From Geodermatophilus normandii (lineage in GTDB: Bacteria; Actinomycetota; Actinomycetes; Mycobacteriales; Geodermatophilaceae): a DNA stretch of 64,000 nucleotides. Shown here in pieces: positions 16,600 to 25,526 of this stretch. The stretch covers positions 992,001-1,056,000 of the forward strand of contig NZ_QGTX01000001.1 of NCBI RefSeq assembly GCF_003182485.1, read 5' to 3'. Every line of letters begins with the position of its first letter. Within the stretch, counting starts at the first letter, position 1. A program made the position numbers and the translations under genes. The notes under the pieces were generated by a model. That model had not been told where the DNA came from. It saw nothing but the letters and a program-made list of their open reading frames with translations, and did no database searches.

Positions 16600-17843
16600 G
16601 TCGCCGCCACCCGGTCGGGCAGCGCGGCGTCCGCGAGCGGGCCGGTCCCGGCCTGCCGGGCGGCCAGCGCCATCGACACGAGGGCCACGACGGTCGCCGC
16701 TGCGGTGCCCCACGCCAGGCCGGGCAGCCCGCCGGCGGCGAGCCCGGTGGCCGCGCCGCCGAGGAGGGTGACCAGCTGGACGACCTGCTGGACGAACAGC
16801 GACCGGCCCCGCCGCGCGCCGCGCAGCTGGGCCTGGAAGGGGACGGTCAGCGCGGCGACGGCCGTCTGCACCGCCACCGGCGCCACGATCCCGGCGTAGC
16901 CGGTGTACTGCGGGAACACCGCACCGAGCAGCACGTCGCGCAGCGGCACGGCGAGCAGGACGACCGCCCCGAGCGCCGCCATCGCCGTGAGGGCGGTGCG
17001 GCGGGCGCGGTGCAGCGCGGCGAGGTCGCCGGCTGCCGAGGCGCGCGCCATGGGCGGTGTCAGGAGCACGAGGACGGCGGCCATCAGCGTGATCGCGGGC
17101 TGGAGGACCAGCAGCTGCACCGCCCGCAGGCCCGCGGTGTCGACGGCCGCGAGCACCGCGCCGGCCAGGACGAGCACCAGGTAGACCTGCACCTGGCCGA
17201 GCACCGACGTGAGCGTGAACCAGCCCGACAGGTAGCGGCTCTCCGCCCACCAGGTCCCCGGCGGGCGCAGCCCCTGCCGCGTGCAGACGGCGGCGACGAC
17301 GACCGCGGCGAGCGCGCCGACACCCCACGCGGCCGCGAGGGAGCCGACGCTCCACGAGCCCACCGCCCAGACGACGGCGAGCGCGGACAGCTGCACGAGC
17401 GCCCAGGTGAGGTCGACCAGCAGGGCGCGGACGGTGTCGCCGCGGGCGAGCAGGACGAAGCGCGCCGCGTCGGCGAGCAGCACGCCGGGCACCCAGGCCG
17501 CGAAGGCGAGCACCCCCGCGAGCAGGCCGGGACCGGCGAGGCCGAGCACGACGCAACCGGCGGCCGCGACGACGCCGAGGACGGCTGCCGCCCCGAGCGC
17601 CGCCGACGACAGGTCCCGCCGGTGCGCGGCGGCGACCGTCGGCAGGTGCGCCAGCAGGGGCTCGCCCACCACCGCCCGCGCGCCGGCCACCAGCACGGTC
17701 ACCACCGCGTAGGCCAGCACGAAGCCGGCGAACTCGCGCGGCGCGAGCACGAGCGAGGCGAGGAGCGCGGTCAGGTAGTTGCTGCCCGAGCTGACCACCT
17801 GGTCCGCGACGCCCGCGGCCGTGCGCCGGAGGGTCGGACTCAC
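16596..17843 (-). CDS. polysaccharide flippase (Wzx/MATE-like)
   Basis: 415-residue integral membrane protein with about 12 predicted helices and few charged stretches, ending in a soluble tail (LADAALPDRVAAT). It starts RRTAAGVADQVVSSGSNYLT, a common opening of actinobacterial O-antigen flippases, and contains FPQYTGYAGIVAPVAVQT in the second half. Lipid-linked repeat units would be moved across the membrane for the polymerase encoded next. Start and stop both overlap neighbours by 4 bases. Confidence 0.82.
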   Translation of the reverse strand: MSPTLRRTAAGVADQVVSSGSNYLTALLASLVLAPREFAGFVLAYAVVTVLVAGARAVVGEPLLAHLPTVAAAHRRDLSSAALGAAAVLGVVAAAGCVVLGLAGPGLLAGVLAFAAWVPGVLLADAARFVLLARGDTVRALLVDLTWALVQLSALAVVWAVGSWSVGSLAAAWGVGALAAVVVAAVCTRQGLRPPGTWWAESRYLSGWFTLTSVLGQVQVYLVLVLAGAVLAAVDTAGLRAVQLLVLQPAITLMAAVLVLLTPPMARASAAGDLAALHRARRTALTAMAALGAVVLLAVPLRDVLLGAVFPQYTGYAGIVAPVAVQTAVAALTVPFQAQLRGARRGRSLFVQQVVQLVTLLGGAATGLAAGGLPGLAWGTAAATVVALVSMALAARQAGTGPLADAALPDRVAAT

Positions 17844-18517
17844 CAGAGCTGCGAGGTCTCGCGGACGAAGAACGCCTGCTCCGGGTCCAGGTCGCGCACC
17901 GGCTTGGCCGGCACACCGGCGAACAGGTGGTGCCCCTCGAGGGCACGCCCGACCACGGCGCCGGCGGCGACGACCGCCCGGTCGGGCACCACGGCGCCGG
18001 GCAGCAGCAGCACGCGGCTGGCCACCAGCGAGTGGTCGCCGATCCGGATGGGCGCGGTCGCCTGGCGCATGCGCTCGATGTCGACGGCGTGGGTCTGCAC
18101 GATCGAGCCGAAGCCGGCGATGGCGGCGTAGTCGGCGAGCTCCACGAGGTCGCAGGCGTCGATGAAGTGCATCACCGTGATCAGCGACTTCTCGCCCATC
18201 ACCAGGGCGGGACGGCGGGGCTGGCCGGTGAAGTAGCCCTTGTCGGCCCGCACCGAGTTCACCCACACGAGCATCGCGATGACCGCCCCGGCGCCGAGGC
18301 GGACCTCCTCGCAGCCGCGGACGAGCACGAGGTGGCCGATGCGCGCCCCCTCCCCCATCACGAGGTGGTCGACGTCGACGACCGACCGGCCGATGCTCGC
18401 CGTCGGGTGCAGGTCGTGGCCGAGCAGGCGGACGTGCACGAACCGCCGCAGGCCGCCGGGCAGCAGCACGCAGGAGGCGGCGAGCAGGGTGCGCACCGAG
18501 CGCGAGCGGACCCTCAC
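17840..18517 (-). CDS. hexapeptide-repeat (left-handed beta-helix) acyltransferase
   Basis: 225-residue protein. The middle and C-terminal parts show imperfect hexapeptide turns (IGRSVVDVDHLVMGEGARIGHLVLV; IRIGDHSLVASRVLLLPGAVVPDRAVVAAGAVV) ending in the family motif FAGVPAKPVRDL. Such enzymes usually transfer acetyl groups from acetyl-CoA to sugars; a role decorating exopolysaccharide is inferred from the operon. Several histidines (VMHFIDACDL, VQTHAVD) could serve as catalytic base. GTG start, GTGA overlap with the methyltransferase. Confidence 0.8.
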   Translation of the reverse strand: MRVRSRSVRTLLAASCVLLPGGLRRFVHVRLLGHDLHPTASIGRSVVDVDHLVMGEGARIGHLVLVRGCEEVRLGAGAVIAMLVWVNSVRADKGYFTGQPRRPALVMGEKSLITVMHFIDACDLVELADYAAIAGFGSIVQTHAVDIERMRQATAPIRIGDHSLVASRVLLLPGAVVPDRAVVAAGAVVGRALEGHHLFAGVPAKPVRDLDPEQAFFVRETSQLW

Positions 18518-19290
18518 GACGCCACCTCCGCGAGGGGCGCGGCGGCGGGCGCGACCGGGATCCACGGCTGGCGCCGGGCGAGGTCGCGGCGGATGACGAA
18601 GCCGAAGATGTTGCCCTGCCGGCGGACCAGCCCGTTGAGCGTGCCGTTGAGGCCGCGGACGAGCGCCTGCCGCCCGCCGACCAGGCCGCGCATGGACGGC
18701 GTCAGCGCGCGGTCGGCGCCGATGAGCCACTCGGCGTGGAACTCGACCGGCACGTCGTGCGCCGGATCCAGGGACCGCACCGTCTTCACGACCTCGCGGC
18801 GGGTCCAGCGGTAGACGTGGTTGGGCGTGCCGGTGCCGTCGACCCCGCCGGTGGAGCCGCCGCCGTCGCGCACCGCGTCGTGCTCGTAGACGCCCGCGAG
18901 CCCGAGCCGGCAGGCCAGCCGCATGAGCGGCGAGTCCTGGTTCTCGACGGCCACCACGGTCCTGCGCGCCAGCCGGTACATCTCGGCCAGCGCCTGGTGC
19001 GGGCGCGAGCAGTGGTGCAGGCCGGCGTGCCCGATGACGTGGTCGAAGCTCGCGTCGGGCAGGTCCATCGCGTGCGCGTCGCCCGCCCGGCCGCCGTGCA
19101 GCCGGCTCGACGGCGAGTCCGGCGCGAGGTTGTTGAACGTGCAGTTCTCCAGCCCCAGCTCCGCGGCGACGGCCTGGTCGAACTCACCGGCGAACTGGAC
19201 GAGCACCGTGTCCGTCCGCCCGATGACCCCGGAGGCGATCAGCCGCCCCAGGATCGTCGCGTACGCACCGCTGCCGGCCTCGGCCATCAC
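18514..19290 (-). CDS. SAM-dependent methyltransferase (class I)
   Basis: 258 residues. The Methyltransf_11-type core is visible: GDAHAMDLPDASFDHVIGH near residue 70, then GLHHCSRPHQALAEMYRLA. The usual glycine-rich motif I is weak (VLVQFAGEFDQAVAAELG). GTG at 19290 overlaps the upstream stop as GTGA; an ATG three bases later is the alternative start. In this operon it may methylate a sugar residue or the chain end. Acceptor unknown. Confidence 0.78.
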   Translation of the reverse strand: MMAEAGSGAYATILGRLIASGVIGRTDTVLVQFAGEFDQAVAAELGLENCTFNNLAPDSPSSRLHGGRAGDAHAMDLPDASFDHVIGHAGLHHCSRPHQALAEMYRLARRTVVAVENQDSPLMRLACRLGLAGVYEHDAVRDGGGSTGGVDGTGTPNHVYRWTRREVVKTVRSLDPAHDVPVEFHAEWLIGADRALTPSMRGLVGGRQALVRGLNGTLNGLVRRQGNIFGFVIRRDLARRQPWIPVAPAAAPLAEVAS

Positions 19291-20444
19291 TTACCCCCTG
19301 CGTCACGCCGGGCGTCGGTGTAGACGCCCAGCAGGTCGTCGATCCAGGTGCCGGTCGAGAACCGCGTCTCGTACGCGGCCCGGCAGCGCGCCGCGAGCCG
19401 GTCGCGGTCGCGGTACACCCCGTCCAGCGCCGCGGCGAGCGCGGCCGTCGTCGGGGCGCGGTCCACCACGGCCCCGGTCCCCTGCGCCGCGACGTCGTCG
19501 GCGGCGCCGTTGCCGGCCCAGGCGACGGCCGGCACGCCGGCCGCGAGGGCCTCCACGTAGGTCAGGGGCGGCCCGGCCTCGGCCCAGAGGCTCGGCACGA
19601 CCAGCCCGGTGTAGCGGCCGAGCAGCGCCCGGACCTCGGCGTTCGTCCGCCCGCCCAGCAGGCGCACGGTCGGCGGCAGGGCGCGGGCCCGCAGGTCGGC
19701 GGCGAGCTCGCCGTCGCCCACGACGTCGAGGTCCACGCCGTCGGGCCACACGTCGAGCAGCTCGCGGACGCCCTTCTCCGCGGACAGCCGGCCGACGAAC
19801 AGCCAGCGCGGCCGGGCCGGCGGCACCGACGCGGCGGGCGCGACGTCGGGCACCGCGTTGGGGACGACGGCGAAGCGGGCGCGGTCCACCCCGGCCGCGA
19901 CGTACTCGTCGACGACCCGGTGCGAGATGGCCACCAGCCGGTCGGCGCGCCGGACCACCGGGTGCGCGGCCGCGCCGCGGCGCCCGGCGACGGCCAGCGG
20001 CAGGGTGGCGACGCGGGACTGCTGGAAGCAGGCGTGCCGCACGCCCGCCCACGGGTCGGTGCGGCAGTCGGTGCAGCGCCGGCCGTCGCGCAGCAGGGTC
20101 CCGGCGGCGCACAGCGGCCGCAGGTTGTGCAGCGTGGCGACGAGCGGTCCCGGCCAGCGCCCGAGCCAGCGGGTGCCGAAGTTGGGGAACAGGTTGTGCA
20201 CGTGGACCACGTCGGGCCGCACCCTCCGCAGCTCGGCGGTCGGGTCGGGGCCGATGCCGGTGACGGTCGTGGCGGCGGCCTCGAGCCGGTAGCCGGGCCG
20301 CCGTCCCCGCTCGTCGTTGGACTGGGCGACGAGGGTGACCTCGTGCCCGGCGGCGCGCAGGGCGTCGACCTGCGCCCGGACGACGACGTTCTCCCCACTG
20401 GGCACGTGCTCGTGGTGGAAGCTGTGGACGAGGGCGACCCTCAT
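19287..20444 (-). CDS. GT-B glycosyltransferase, family 4 (GT4)
   Basis: 385 residues. The N-terminal acceptor domain begins MRVALVHSFHHEHVPSGEN and has PDVVHVHNLFPNFGTRWLG near residue 80. A Cys-rich insert (CAAGTLLRDGRRCTDCRTDP) is typical of one GT4 subgroup. The donor domain shows LFVGRLSAEKGVRELLDVW near 225 and the E-x7-E-like motif AEAGPPLTYVEALAAGVP near 300. ATGA overlap at the start. Probably adds one sugar to the lipid-linked repeat unit. Confidence 0.87.
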   Translation of the reverse strand: MRVALVHSFHHEHVPSGENVVVRAQVDALRAAGHEVTLVAQSNDERGRRPGYRLEAAATTVTGIGPDPTAELRRVRPDVVHVHNLFPNFGTRWLGRWPGPLVATLHNLRPLCAAGTLLRDGRRCTDCRTDPWAGVRHACFQQSRVATLPLAVAGRRGAAAHPVVRRADRLVAISHRVVDEYVAAGVDRARFAVVPNAVPDVAPAASVPPARPRWLFVGRLSAEKGVRELLDVWPDGVDLDVVGDGELAADLRARALPPTVRLLGGRTNAEVRALLGRYTGLVVPSLWAEAGPPLTYVEALAAGVPAVAWAGNGAADDVAAQGTGAVVDRAPTTAALAAALDGVYRDRDRLAARCRAAYETRFSTGTWIDDLLGVYTDARRDAGGK

Positions 20445-21718
20445 GCCGGTTCCCCCACGGCCGCCGGCTCGGCCGCCCGCGGGCGCACCGGCTGCGGGGG
20501 CCGCCCGGCCAGCCGCTCCACCCAGTCCACGTAGGCCGCGCGCGCGGCCCGCTCGTGCAGGACGTCGCGGGCGAAGGCCTGCCCCCGCAGCCCCGACGCC
20601 GACGCCACGGCCCGGTCCCCGGAGATGTCGAGCACCGCCTGCAGGAGGACGGCCGGGTCCCCCGGCGCCACCTGCACGCCGGCGCCGGAGGCGGCGACCT
20701 CCGCGCTCCCGGCGCTGTGCGGCGAGCTGGCGGCCACGACCGGCCGGCCGGCGGCGAAGTAGGAGGTGAGCTTGCTGGGGACACACATCTCGGCGATCCC
20801 GGGCCGCTCGTTGAGGACGAGGACGTCGGCGGCCTGCAGGGCCGTCTCGAACTCGCCGTCGGGCAGCGGCGCGAGGAACTGCAGGGTGGGCAGGTCGCCG
20901 GCCAGCGCGGCGAGGGCAGGGCGCTGGTGGCCGTCGCCGAGGAGGACGAAGCGGACCGGCAGCCTGCGGGCGTGGGCGAGCCGCGCCGCCTCGACGACGT
21001 TCTCGAGGCCCTGCTTGGCGCCCATGTTGCCGGCGTGCAGGGCGACCACCTCGTCCGCGCGCCAGCCGTGGGCCCGGCGGAGCGCGGCCGGGTCTCCGGT
21101 GGCCCGCCCGACGTGGGTCCAGTTGCGGATGGTGGTGATGCGGCCGGCGTCGACGCCGAGCCGGACCAGGGAGGAGCGGAAGGTCTCGTGGATGGCCGCG
21201 ACGCCGTCGGCACCGCGCAGCAGCCGCCGCTCCAGTGCCGCGGTGGCGCGGGCCTCTCGGCCGCTGAGCAGCCCGGCCTCGACGACGGCGCGGCTGTAGA
21301 GGTCCTGCACGACGACGCCGACGGCGGTCCGGCCCGGTGCGCGCCACCGCAGCGCCGCGGCGACACCGAGCAGCGCCGGGCTGACGGCCAGCACGACGTC
21401 CGGGCGCCGGACGCGGGTCACCGCCGCGCGCGCCGCGAAGACCGCCTCCATGGCGATCCGGCTGCGGCCCGAGGGGCGGCGGGGCACGGGGTGTGGCACG
21501 CGGGTGAGGCGGACCGCTCCGTCGCGGCCGGAGCTGCGCCGACGGGGGTGCCCCTCGGCCACCTCCCACTGCGGGTAGTGGGGCAGGCCCGTGACGACGT
21601 GGACGTCGTGGCCGGCGTCGGCGAGGAAGCGCGCCGTGCCGGTGGTGTAGGGCGCGATGCCGGTGGACTCGGGTGCGTAGTTCAACCCGAGGACCAGGAC
21701 CTGCAGCGGCCCGGTCAC
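20441..21718 (-). CDS. GT-B glycosyltransferase, WcaI-like; first gene of the exopolysaccharide operon
   Basis: 425 residues. NYAPESTGIAPYTTGTARFL near the N-terminus and TGLPHYPQWEV near 43 are hallmarks of the WcaI/colanic-acid-type family. VQDLYSRAVVEAGLLSG, HAGNMGAKQGLENVVEAA and RPGIAEMCVPSKLTSYFAAG (E-x7-E region) follow. GTG start at 21718. No initiating phosphoglycosyltransferase is visible upstream, so the first sugar must be loaded by an enzyme encoded elsewhere. Confidence 0.87.
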   Translation of the reverse strand: MTGPLQVLVLGLNYAPESTGIAPYTTGTARFLADAGHDVHVVTGLPHYPQWEVAEGHPRRRSSGRDGAVRLTRVPHPVPRRPSGRSRIAMEAVFAARAAVTRVRRPDVVLAVSPALLGVAAALRWRAPGRTAVGVVVQDLYSRAVVEAGLLSGREARATAALERRLLRGADGVAAIHETFRSSLVRLGVDAGRITTIRNWTHVGRATGDPAALRRAHGWRADEVVALHAGNMGAKQGLENVVEAARLAHARRLPVRFVLLGDGHQRPALAALAGDLPTLQFLAPLPDGEFETALQAADVLVLNERPGIAEMCVPSKLTSYFAAGRPVVAASSPHSAGSAEVAASGAGVQVAPGDPAVLLQAVLDISGDRAVASASGLRGQAFARDVLHERAARAAYVDWVERLAGRPPQPVRPRAAEPAAVGEPA

Positions 21719-21793
21719 CGGACGGCCCTCTCGGCCGGCCGGCGGCCGGCCGTGGACGGGGCACAGACGCCCATCGTGGATCCCCCCCTCGGT

Positions 21794-21815
21794 CGGGAGG
21801 ACGCGGGTCCTCCCG
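21794..21815. terminator. perfect 9-bp hairpin between HtdX and the exopolysaccharide operon
   Basis: CGGGAGGAC (21794-21802) and GTCCTCCCG (21807-21815) pair perfectly around GCGG. It lies 87 bases past the HtdX stop and 76 bases before the first glycosyltransferase, both leftward, so it can end the fatty-acid transcript or sit in the exopolysaccharide leader. A second inverted repeat, GGTCAGG/CCTGACC at 21845-21851 and 21867-21873, is nearby and could be an operator. Confidence 0.5.
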
Positions 21816-21901
21816 CAGGGGTCATCCGACGACCACCTGCACCGGGTCAGGAGTCCAACACGGGGGCCTGACCTGGGGCATCACCCGAACGGGCAGGGTG
21901 C

Positions 21902-22750
21902 TCAGAGGGGTCGGACGGTCCCCAGGAGGTGGTCGACGCCGGTCGTGGAGGCCCGCACCGCGAGGTCCCGGCCACCACCGGCCGGCGCCGTCGCGAGGAC
22001 GACGGTCGAGGGCAGCAGCAGCGGCCTGCGGAAGCCGACGTCGACGGTCACGGCGTCGGGCAGCCGGCCCGACAGCGCGGCCAGCGCCCGCGCCTCGACC
22101 CACATCCCGTGCGCGATCGCCCGCGGGAAGCCGAACGCCCGCGCGGTGACCGCGGAGAGGTGGACGGGGTTCACGTCGCCGGAGACGCGGGCGTAGCGGC
22201 GGCCGGCGTCGCCGGGCACCCGCCAGCGGATCGTGCCGGACGGCAGGTCGCCGACGGCGACCTCGACGTCGGAGGCCGGCGCCCCCTCCGGCGCCCGCGC
22301 CCCGCGCGCCAGGTAGGTCGAGCGGCCGCGCCACACCTCGGCACCGCCGGCCGACACCGACGCGCACAGGTCGACCGTCGCGCCCCGCGGGTGGGCGGCG
22401 AACCGCTCGGCCCACACCTCCAGGTCGAGCGCCTCGCCCGGCCCGATCGGCCGCAGCGCGTCGATCCGGTTGCGCACGTGCACCAGCCCCGGCAGCGCCA
22501 GCGGGAAGGCGCGGTCGGCCATCAGCGCGACCTGCAGCGGGAAGCCGAGCAGGTGCGGGAACGTCACCGGCAGCGCGTTCCCCAGCGGGAACCGGCAGAC
22601 GCGGGCGTAGGCGGCCACCTCGGCGAGGTCCACGGTCACGCCGCGGCGGGCCAGCCGGGTGTCGGGCAGGCTCCCGCCGCGGCCCCGGGCGGTGAGCGCG
22701 GCCCTCGCGAACAGCGGCGCCATCGACGGCGCCGCGTCCAGCACGGTCAC
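21902..22750 (-). CDS. MaoC-like (R)-3-hydroxyacyl-thioester dehydratase, HtdX type
   Basis: 282-residue double-hotdog dehydratase. The C-terminal catalytic hotdog has YARVSGDVNPVHLSAVTARA near residue 190 and FPRAIAHGMWVEARALAAL, the hydratase-2 Asp/His arrangement. The N-terminal hotdog lacks these residues, as in HtdX (Rv0241c, about 280 residues). It starts 2 bases after the FabG4 stop. Order and length match the mycobacterial htdX-fabG4-fadA2 neighbourhood, supporting a role in fatty acyl chain extension or breakdown. Confidence 0.87.
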   Translation of the reverse strand: MTVLDAAPSMAPLFARAALTARGRGGSLPDTRLARRGVTVDLAEVAAYARVCRFPLGNALPVTFPHLLGFPLQVALMADRAFPLALPGLVHVRNRIDALRPIGPGEALDLEVWAERFAAHPRGATVDLCASVSAGGAEVWRGRSTYLARGARAPEGAPASDVEVAVGDLPSGTIRWRVPGDAGRRYARVSGDVNPVHLSAVTARAFGFPRAIAHGMWVEARALAALSGRLPDAVTVDVGFRRPLLLPSTVVLATAPAGGGRDLAVRASTTGVDHLLGTVRPL

Positions 22751-22752
22751 CG

Positions 22753-24099
22753 TCAGGCGCCCAGCATCGACTGGCCGCACACCCGCACGACCTGGCCGTT
22801 CACCCCGGCGGCCGTGGGCTGCGACAGCCAGGCGATCGTCTCGGCGACGTCGACCGGCAGGCCGCCCTGCTGCAGCGAGTTGATGCGGGCGCCGACCTCG
22901 CGGGTGCCGAAGGGCATCCTCGCCGTCATCTCGGTGACGATGAACCCCGGCGCGACGGCGTTGACGGTCGCGCCGCGGCCGGCGAACTCCGGCGCCCACG
23001 CCCGCACCATGCCGATGACGCCGGCCTTCGAGGCCGCGTAGTTCGTCTGCCCGCGGTTGCCGGCGATGCCCGACTGGGAGCTCACGCAGACCACCCGCGC
23101 GCCGGGCCGCAGCACGCCGTCGGCGTCGAGCAGCGCCCGGGTGAGGTCGAGCTGGGCCTGCAGGTTGACCGCCATGACCGAGTTCCAGCGGGCGGCGTCC
23201 ATGTTGACGAGCAGCTTGTCCCGGGTGATCCCGGCGTTGTGGACGACGACGTCGACCCCGCCGTGCCGCTCGCGCAGGTGGGTGACCAGCCGCCCCGCGG
23301 CGTCGGAGGCGGTGATGTCGAGCTGCACCGCGGTCCCGCCGACCTCGTTGGCGACCCGGGCGAGCGCCTCACCGGCCGCCGGGACGTCGACGGCGACGAC
23401 GTGCGCGCCGTCGCGGGCCATCACCCGGGCGATCGCGGCACCGATGCCGCGCGCCGCTCCGGTGACGACGGCGACCTTCCCGGCCAGCGGGCGCAGCGCG
23501 TCCTCCTCGGCCGGGACCTCGGCGGCGCCCAGGGTGAGCACCTGGCCGTCGACGTAGGCCGAGCGCCCGGACAGGAAGAACCGCAGCGGGCTCGCGACCG
23601 AGGCCTCGGCACCCTCGGGGACGTACACGAGGTTCGCCGTCGAACCGGCGCGCAGTTCCTTGGCCAGTGAGCGCACCAGGCCCTCGAGCGCCTGCCGCGC
23701 CGCGGCCTGCGCCGGGGAGCCGGCGTCGGCGGGTGGGTCGGCGAGCACGAGCACGCGGCCGGTGGGGCGCAACCGCGTGACGGCCGGCGCCAGCAGGTCG
23801 TGCGCGACGGCGAGCTGCCCGGGGCCGGTCACGCCGGTGGCGTCGAGGACCACGGCGGCGGGGTGCTCGCCGTCGTCGCTGCCGTCGGGCGCCAGCACGG
23901 CGACGCCGGCGTCGCGGAGGACGGCGGTCAGCGTCTCCCGCAGCCGTCCCTCCCCCGCCGAGCCGACGAGGGCCGGGCCGGGCAGCAGCGGCTGCCCGGG
24001 CTCGTACCGGCGCAGCACGGCCGGGCGGGGCAGGCCGAGCTGCTCGGCGAGGGCCGACCCGACGCCGGAGTTGGCGAAGGTCGTGTACCAGTCGCTCAC
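22753..24099 (-). CDS. high-molecular-weight 3-oxoacyl-thioester reductase (FabG4 type)
   Basis: 448 residues, about twice ordinary FabG, as in mycobacterial FabG4 (Rv0242c). The N-terminal ~200 residues are a degenerate flavodoxin-like domain opening SDWYTTFANSGVGSALAEQL, a conserved start. The C-terminal SDR has VVTGAARGIGAAIARVMA (cofactor site), HNAGITRDKLL, and the catalytic SSQSG...YAASK pair. FabG4 uses NADH on long 3-oxoacyl-CoA in the characterised case. GTG start; 47 bases downstream of FadA2. Confidence 0.92.
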   Translation of the reverse strand: MSDWYTTFANSGVGSALAEQLGLPRPAVLRRYEPGQPLLPGPALVGSAGEGRLRETLTAVLRDAGVAVLAPDGSDDGEHPAAVVLDATGVTGPGQLAVAHDLLAPAVTRLRPTGRVLVLADPPADAGSPAQAAARQALEGLVRSLAKELRAGSTANLVYVPEGAEASVASPLRFFLSGRSAYVDGQVLTLGAAEVPAEEDALRPLAGKVAVVTGAARGIGAAIARVMARDGAHVVAVDVPAAGEALARVANEVGGTAVQLDITASDAAGRLVTHLRERHGGVDVVVHNAGITRDKLLVNMDAARWNSVMAVNLQAQLDLTRALLDADGVLRPGARVVCVSSQSGIAGNRGQTNYAASKAGVIGMVRAWAPEFAGRGATVNAVAPGFIVTEMTARMPFGTREVGARINSLQQGGLPVDVAETIAWLSQPTAAGVNGQVVRVCGQSMLGA

Positions 24100-24146
24100 G
24101 GACGCACTCCTCTTCGGGGGCCTTCGTCGGGATGAAGGCCGCTGGG

Positions 24147-25436
24147 TCAGGACTCGAGGATCGCGACGACGCCCTGGCCGCCGGCCGCGCAGACGGAGAT
24201 CAGCCCGCGCTTGCCGGGGCCGGCCTCGTGCAGCTGCTTGGCCAGCGAGGCGACGATGCGGCCGCCGGTCGCGGCGAACGGGTGCCCGGCCGCCAGCGAG
24301 GAGCCGTTGACGTTGAGCCTGTCCCGGTCGATGGCGCCGAGCGGGGCGTCGAGGCCGAGGCGCTCCTTGCAGAACGCCGGGTCCTCCCAGGCCCTGAGCG
24401 TGGCGAGGACCGTGGAGGCGAAGGCCTCGTGGATCTCGTAGAAGTCGAAGTCCTGCAGGCTCAGGCCGTTGCGGGCGAGCACCACCGGCATCGCGTAGGC
24501 CGGCGCCATGAGCAGGCCCTCGCCCCCGTGGACGTGGTCGACGGCGGCGGTCTGCGCGTCGACGAGGTGGGCGAGCACGGGCAGGCCGTGCTCGGCGGCC
24601 CACTCGTCGGAGGACAGGAGCACGGCCGAGGCGCCGTCGGACAGCGGCGTCGAGTTGCCGGCGGTCATCGTGGCGCCGGGGTGGTCCGTGCCGAAGACCG
24701 GCTTGAGCCGCGCCAGCTTCTCCACGGTCGTGTCCGGCCGCAGGTTCTGGTCGCGGGTCAGACCCAGGTAAGGCGTGACGAGGTCGTCGAGGAAGCCGCG
24801 GTCGTAGGCGGCGGCCAGGTTGCGGTGCGAGCGGACGGTGAGCTCGTCCTGCTCCTCCCGGCCGATCCCCCACTCCCGGGCGGTGATCGCCTGGTGCTCG
24901 CCCATGGCCAGACCGGTGCGCGGCTCGGCGTTGCGCGGGATCTCCGGCACCAGCTGGCCGGGGCGCAGGCCGCGCAGCGCCGCCAGCCGCTGGCCGAGCG
25001 TCTTCGCGGAGTTCAGCCGGATGAGCACGCGGCGCAGGTCCTCGTGGACGGCGAGCGGCGCGTCGGAGGTGGTGTCGACGCCGCCGGCGATGCCGGACTC
25101 GACCTGCCCGAGGGCGATCTTGTTGGCGACCAGGACGGCGGCCTCGAGGCCGGTGCCGCAGGCCTGCTGGACGTCGTAGGCCGGCGTCGCGGCCGACAGC
25201 CTGGACCCGAGCACCGACTCGCGGGTGAGGTTGAAGTCCCGGGAGTGCTTGAGGACGGCGCCGGCGACGACCTCGCCCACCTGCTGCCCCTGCAGGCCGA
25301 AGCGGGCGACCAGGCCGTCGAGCGTCGCGGTGAGCATGTCCTGGTTGGACGCCTGCGCGTAGGCGGAGCCCGACCGGGCGAACGGGATGCGGTTGCCGCC
25401 GAGGACGGCGGCCCGGCGGGGCTGGGGCGAGCTCAT
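24147..25436 (-). CDS. acetyl-CoA C-acyltransferase (thiolase, FadA2 type)
   Basis: 429-residue thiolase. The nucleophile cysteine is in DVQQACGTGLEAAVLVANK near residue 90. The conserved GNSTPLSDGASAVLLSS, DFYEIHEAFASTVLATL (catalytic His), NGSSLAAGHPFAATGGR and CAAGGQG (second Cys) motifs follow in order. ATG at 25436 is chosen over an upstream ATG because GGAGGT lies just before it. It leads the leftward fadA-fabG-htdX operon and is divergent from the TetR/acyl-CoA oxidase operon across a palindromic operator. Confidence 0.94.
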   Translation of the reverse strand: MSSPQPRRAAVLGGNRIPFARSGSAYAQASNQDMLTATLDGLVARFGLQGQQVGEVVAGAVLKHSRDFNLTRESVLGSRLSAATPAYDVQQACGTGLEAAVLVANKIALGQVESGIAGGVDTTSDAPLAVHEDLRRVLIRLNSAKTLGQRLAALRGLRPGQLVPEIPRNAEPRTGLAMGEHQAITAREWGIGREEQDELTVRSHRNLAAAYDRGFLDDLVTPYLGLTRDQNLRPDTTVEKLARLKPVFGTDHPGATMTAGNSTPLSDGASAVLLSSDEWAAEHGLPVLAHLVDAQTAAVDHVHGGEGLLMAPAYAMPVVLARNGLSLQDFDFYEIHEAFASTVLATLRAWEDPAFCKERLGLDAPLGAIDRDRLNVNGSSLAAGHPFAATGGRIVASLAKQLHEAGPGKRGLISVCAAGGQGVVAILES

Positions 25437-25498
25437 CGGTGGACCTCCGGGGTCACGGGACGCCATCGGCGCTACGAGGGCCGCACGTGGTGGCCGGT

Positions 25499-25523
25499 AC
25501 CGACGGTACACGGTACTGTCGGT
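25499..25523. promoter_or_regulatory. palindromic operator between fadA and tetR
   Basis: Left arm ACCGACGGTAC (25499-25509) and right arm GTACTGTCGGT (25513-25523) pair with one mismatch around ACG. It ends 3 bases before the tetR ATG and lies in the only gap between two divergent fatty-acid operons. That position and symmetry fit a TetR-family autoregulatory site controlling both directions. It does not match KstR or KstR2 consensus sites as I know them. The tetR mRNA may be leaderless. Confidence 0.7.
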
Positions 25524-25526
25524 TAC

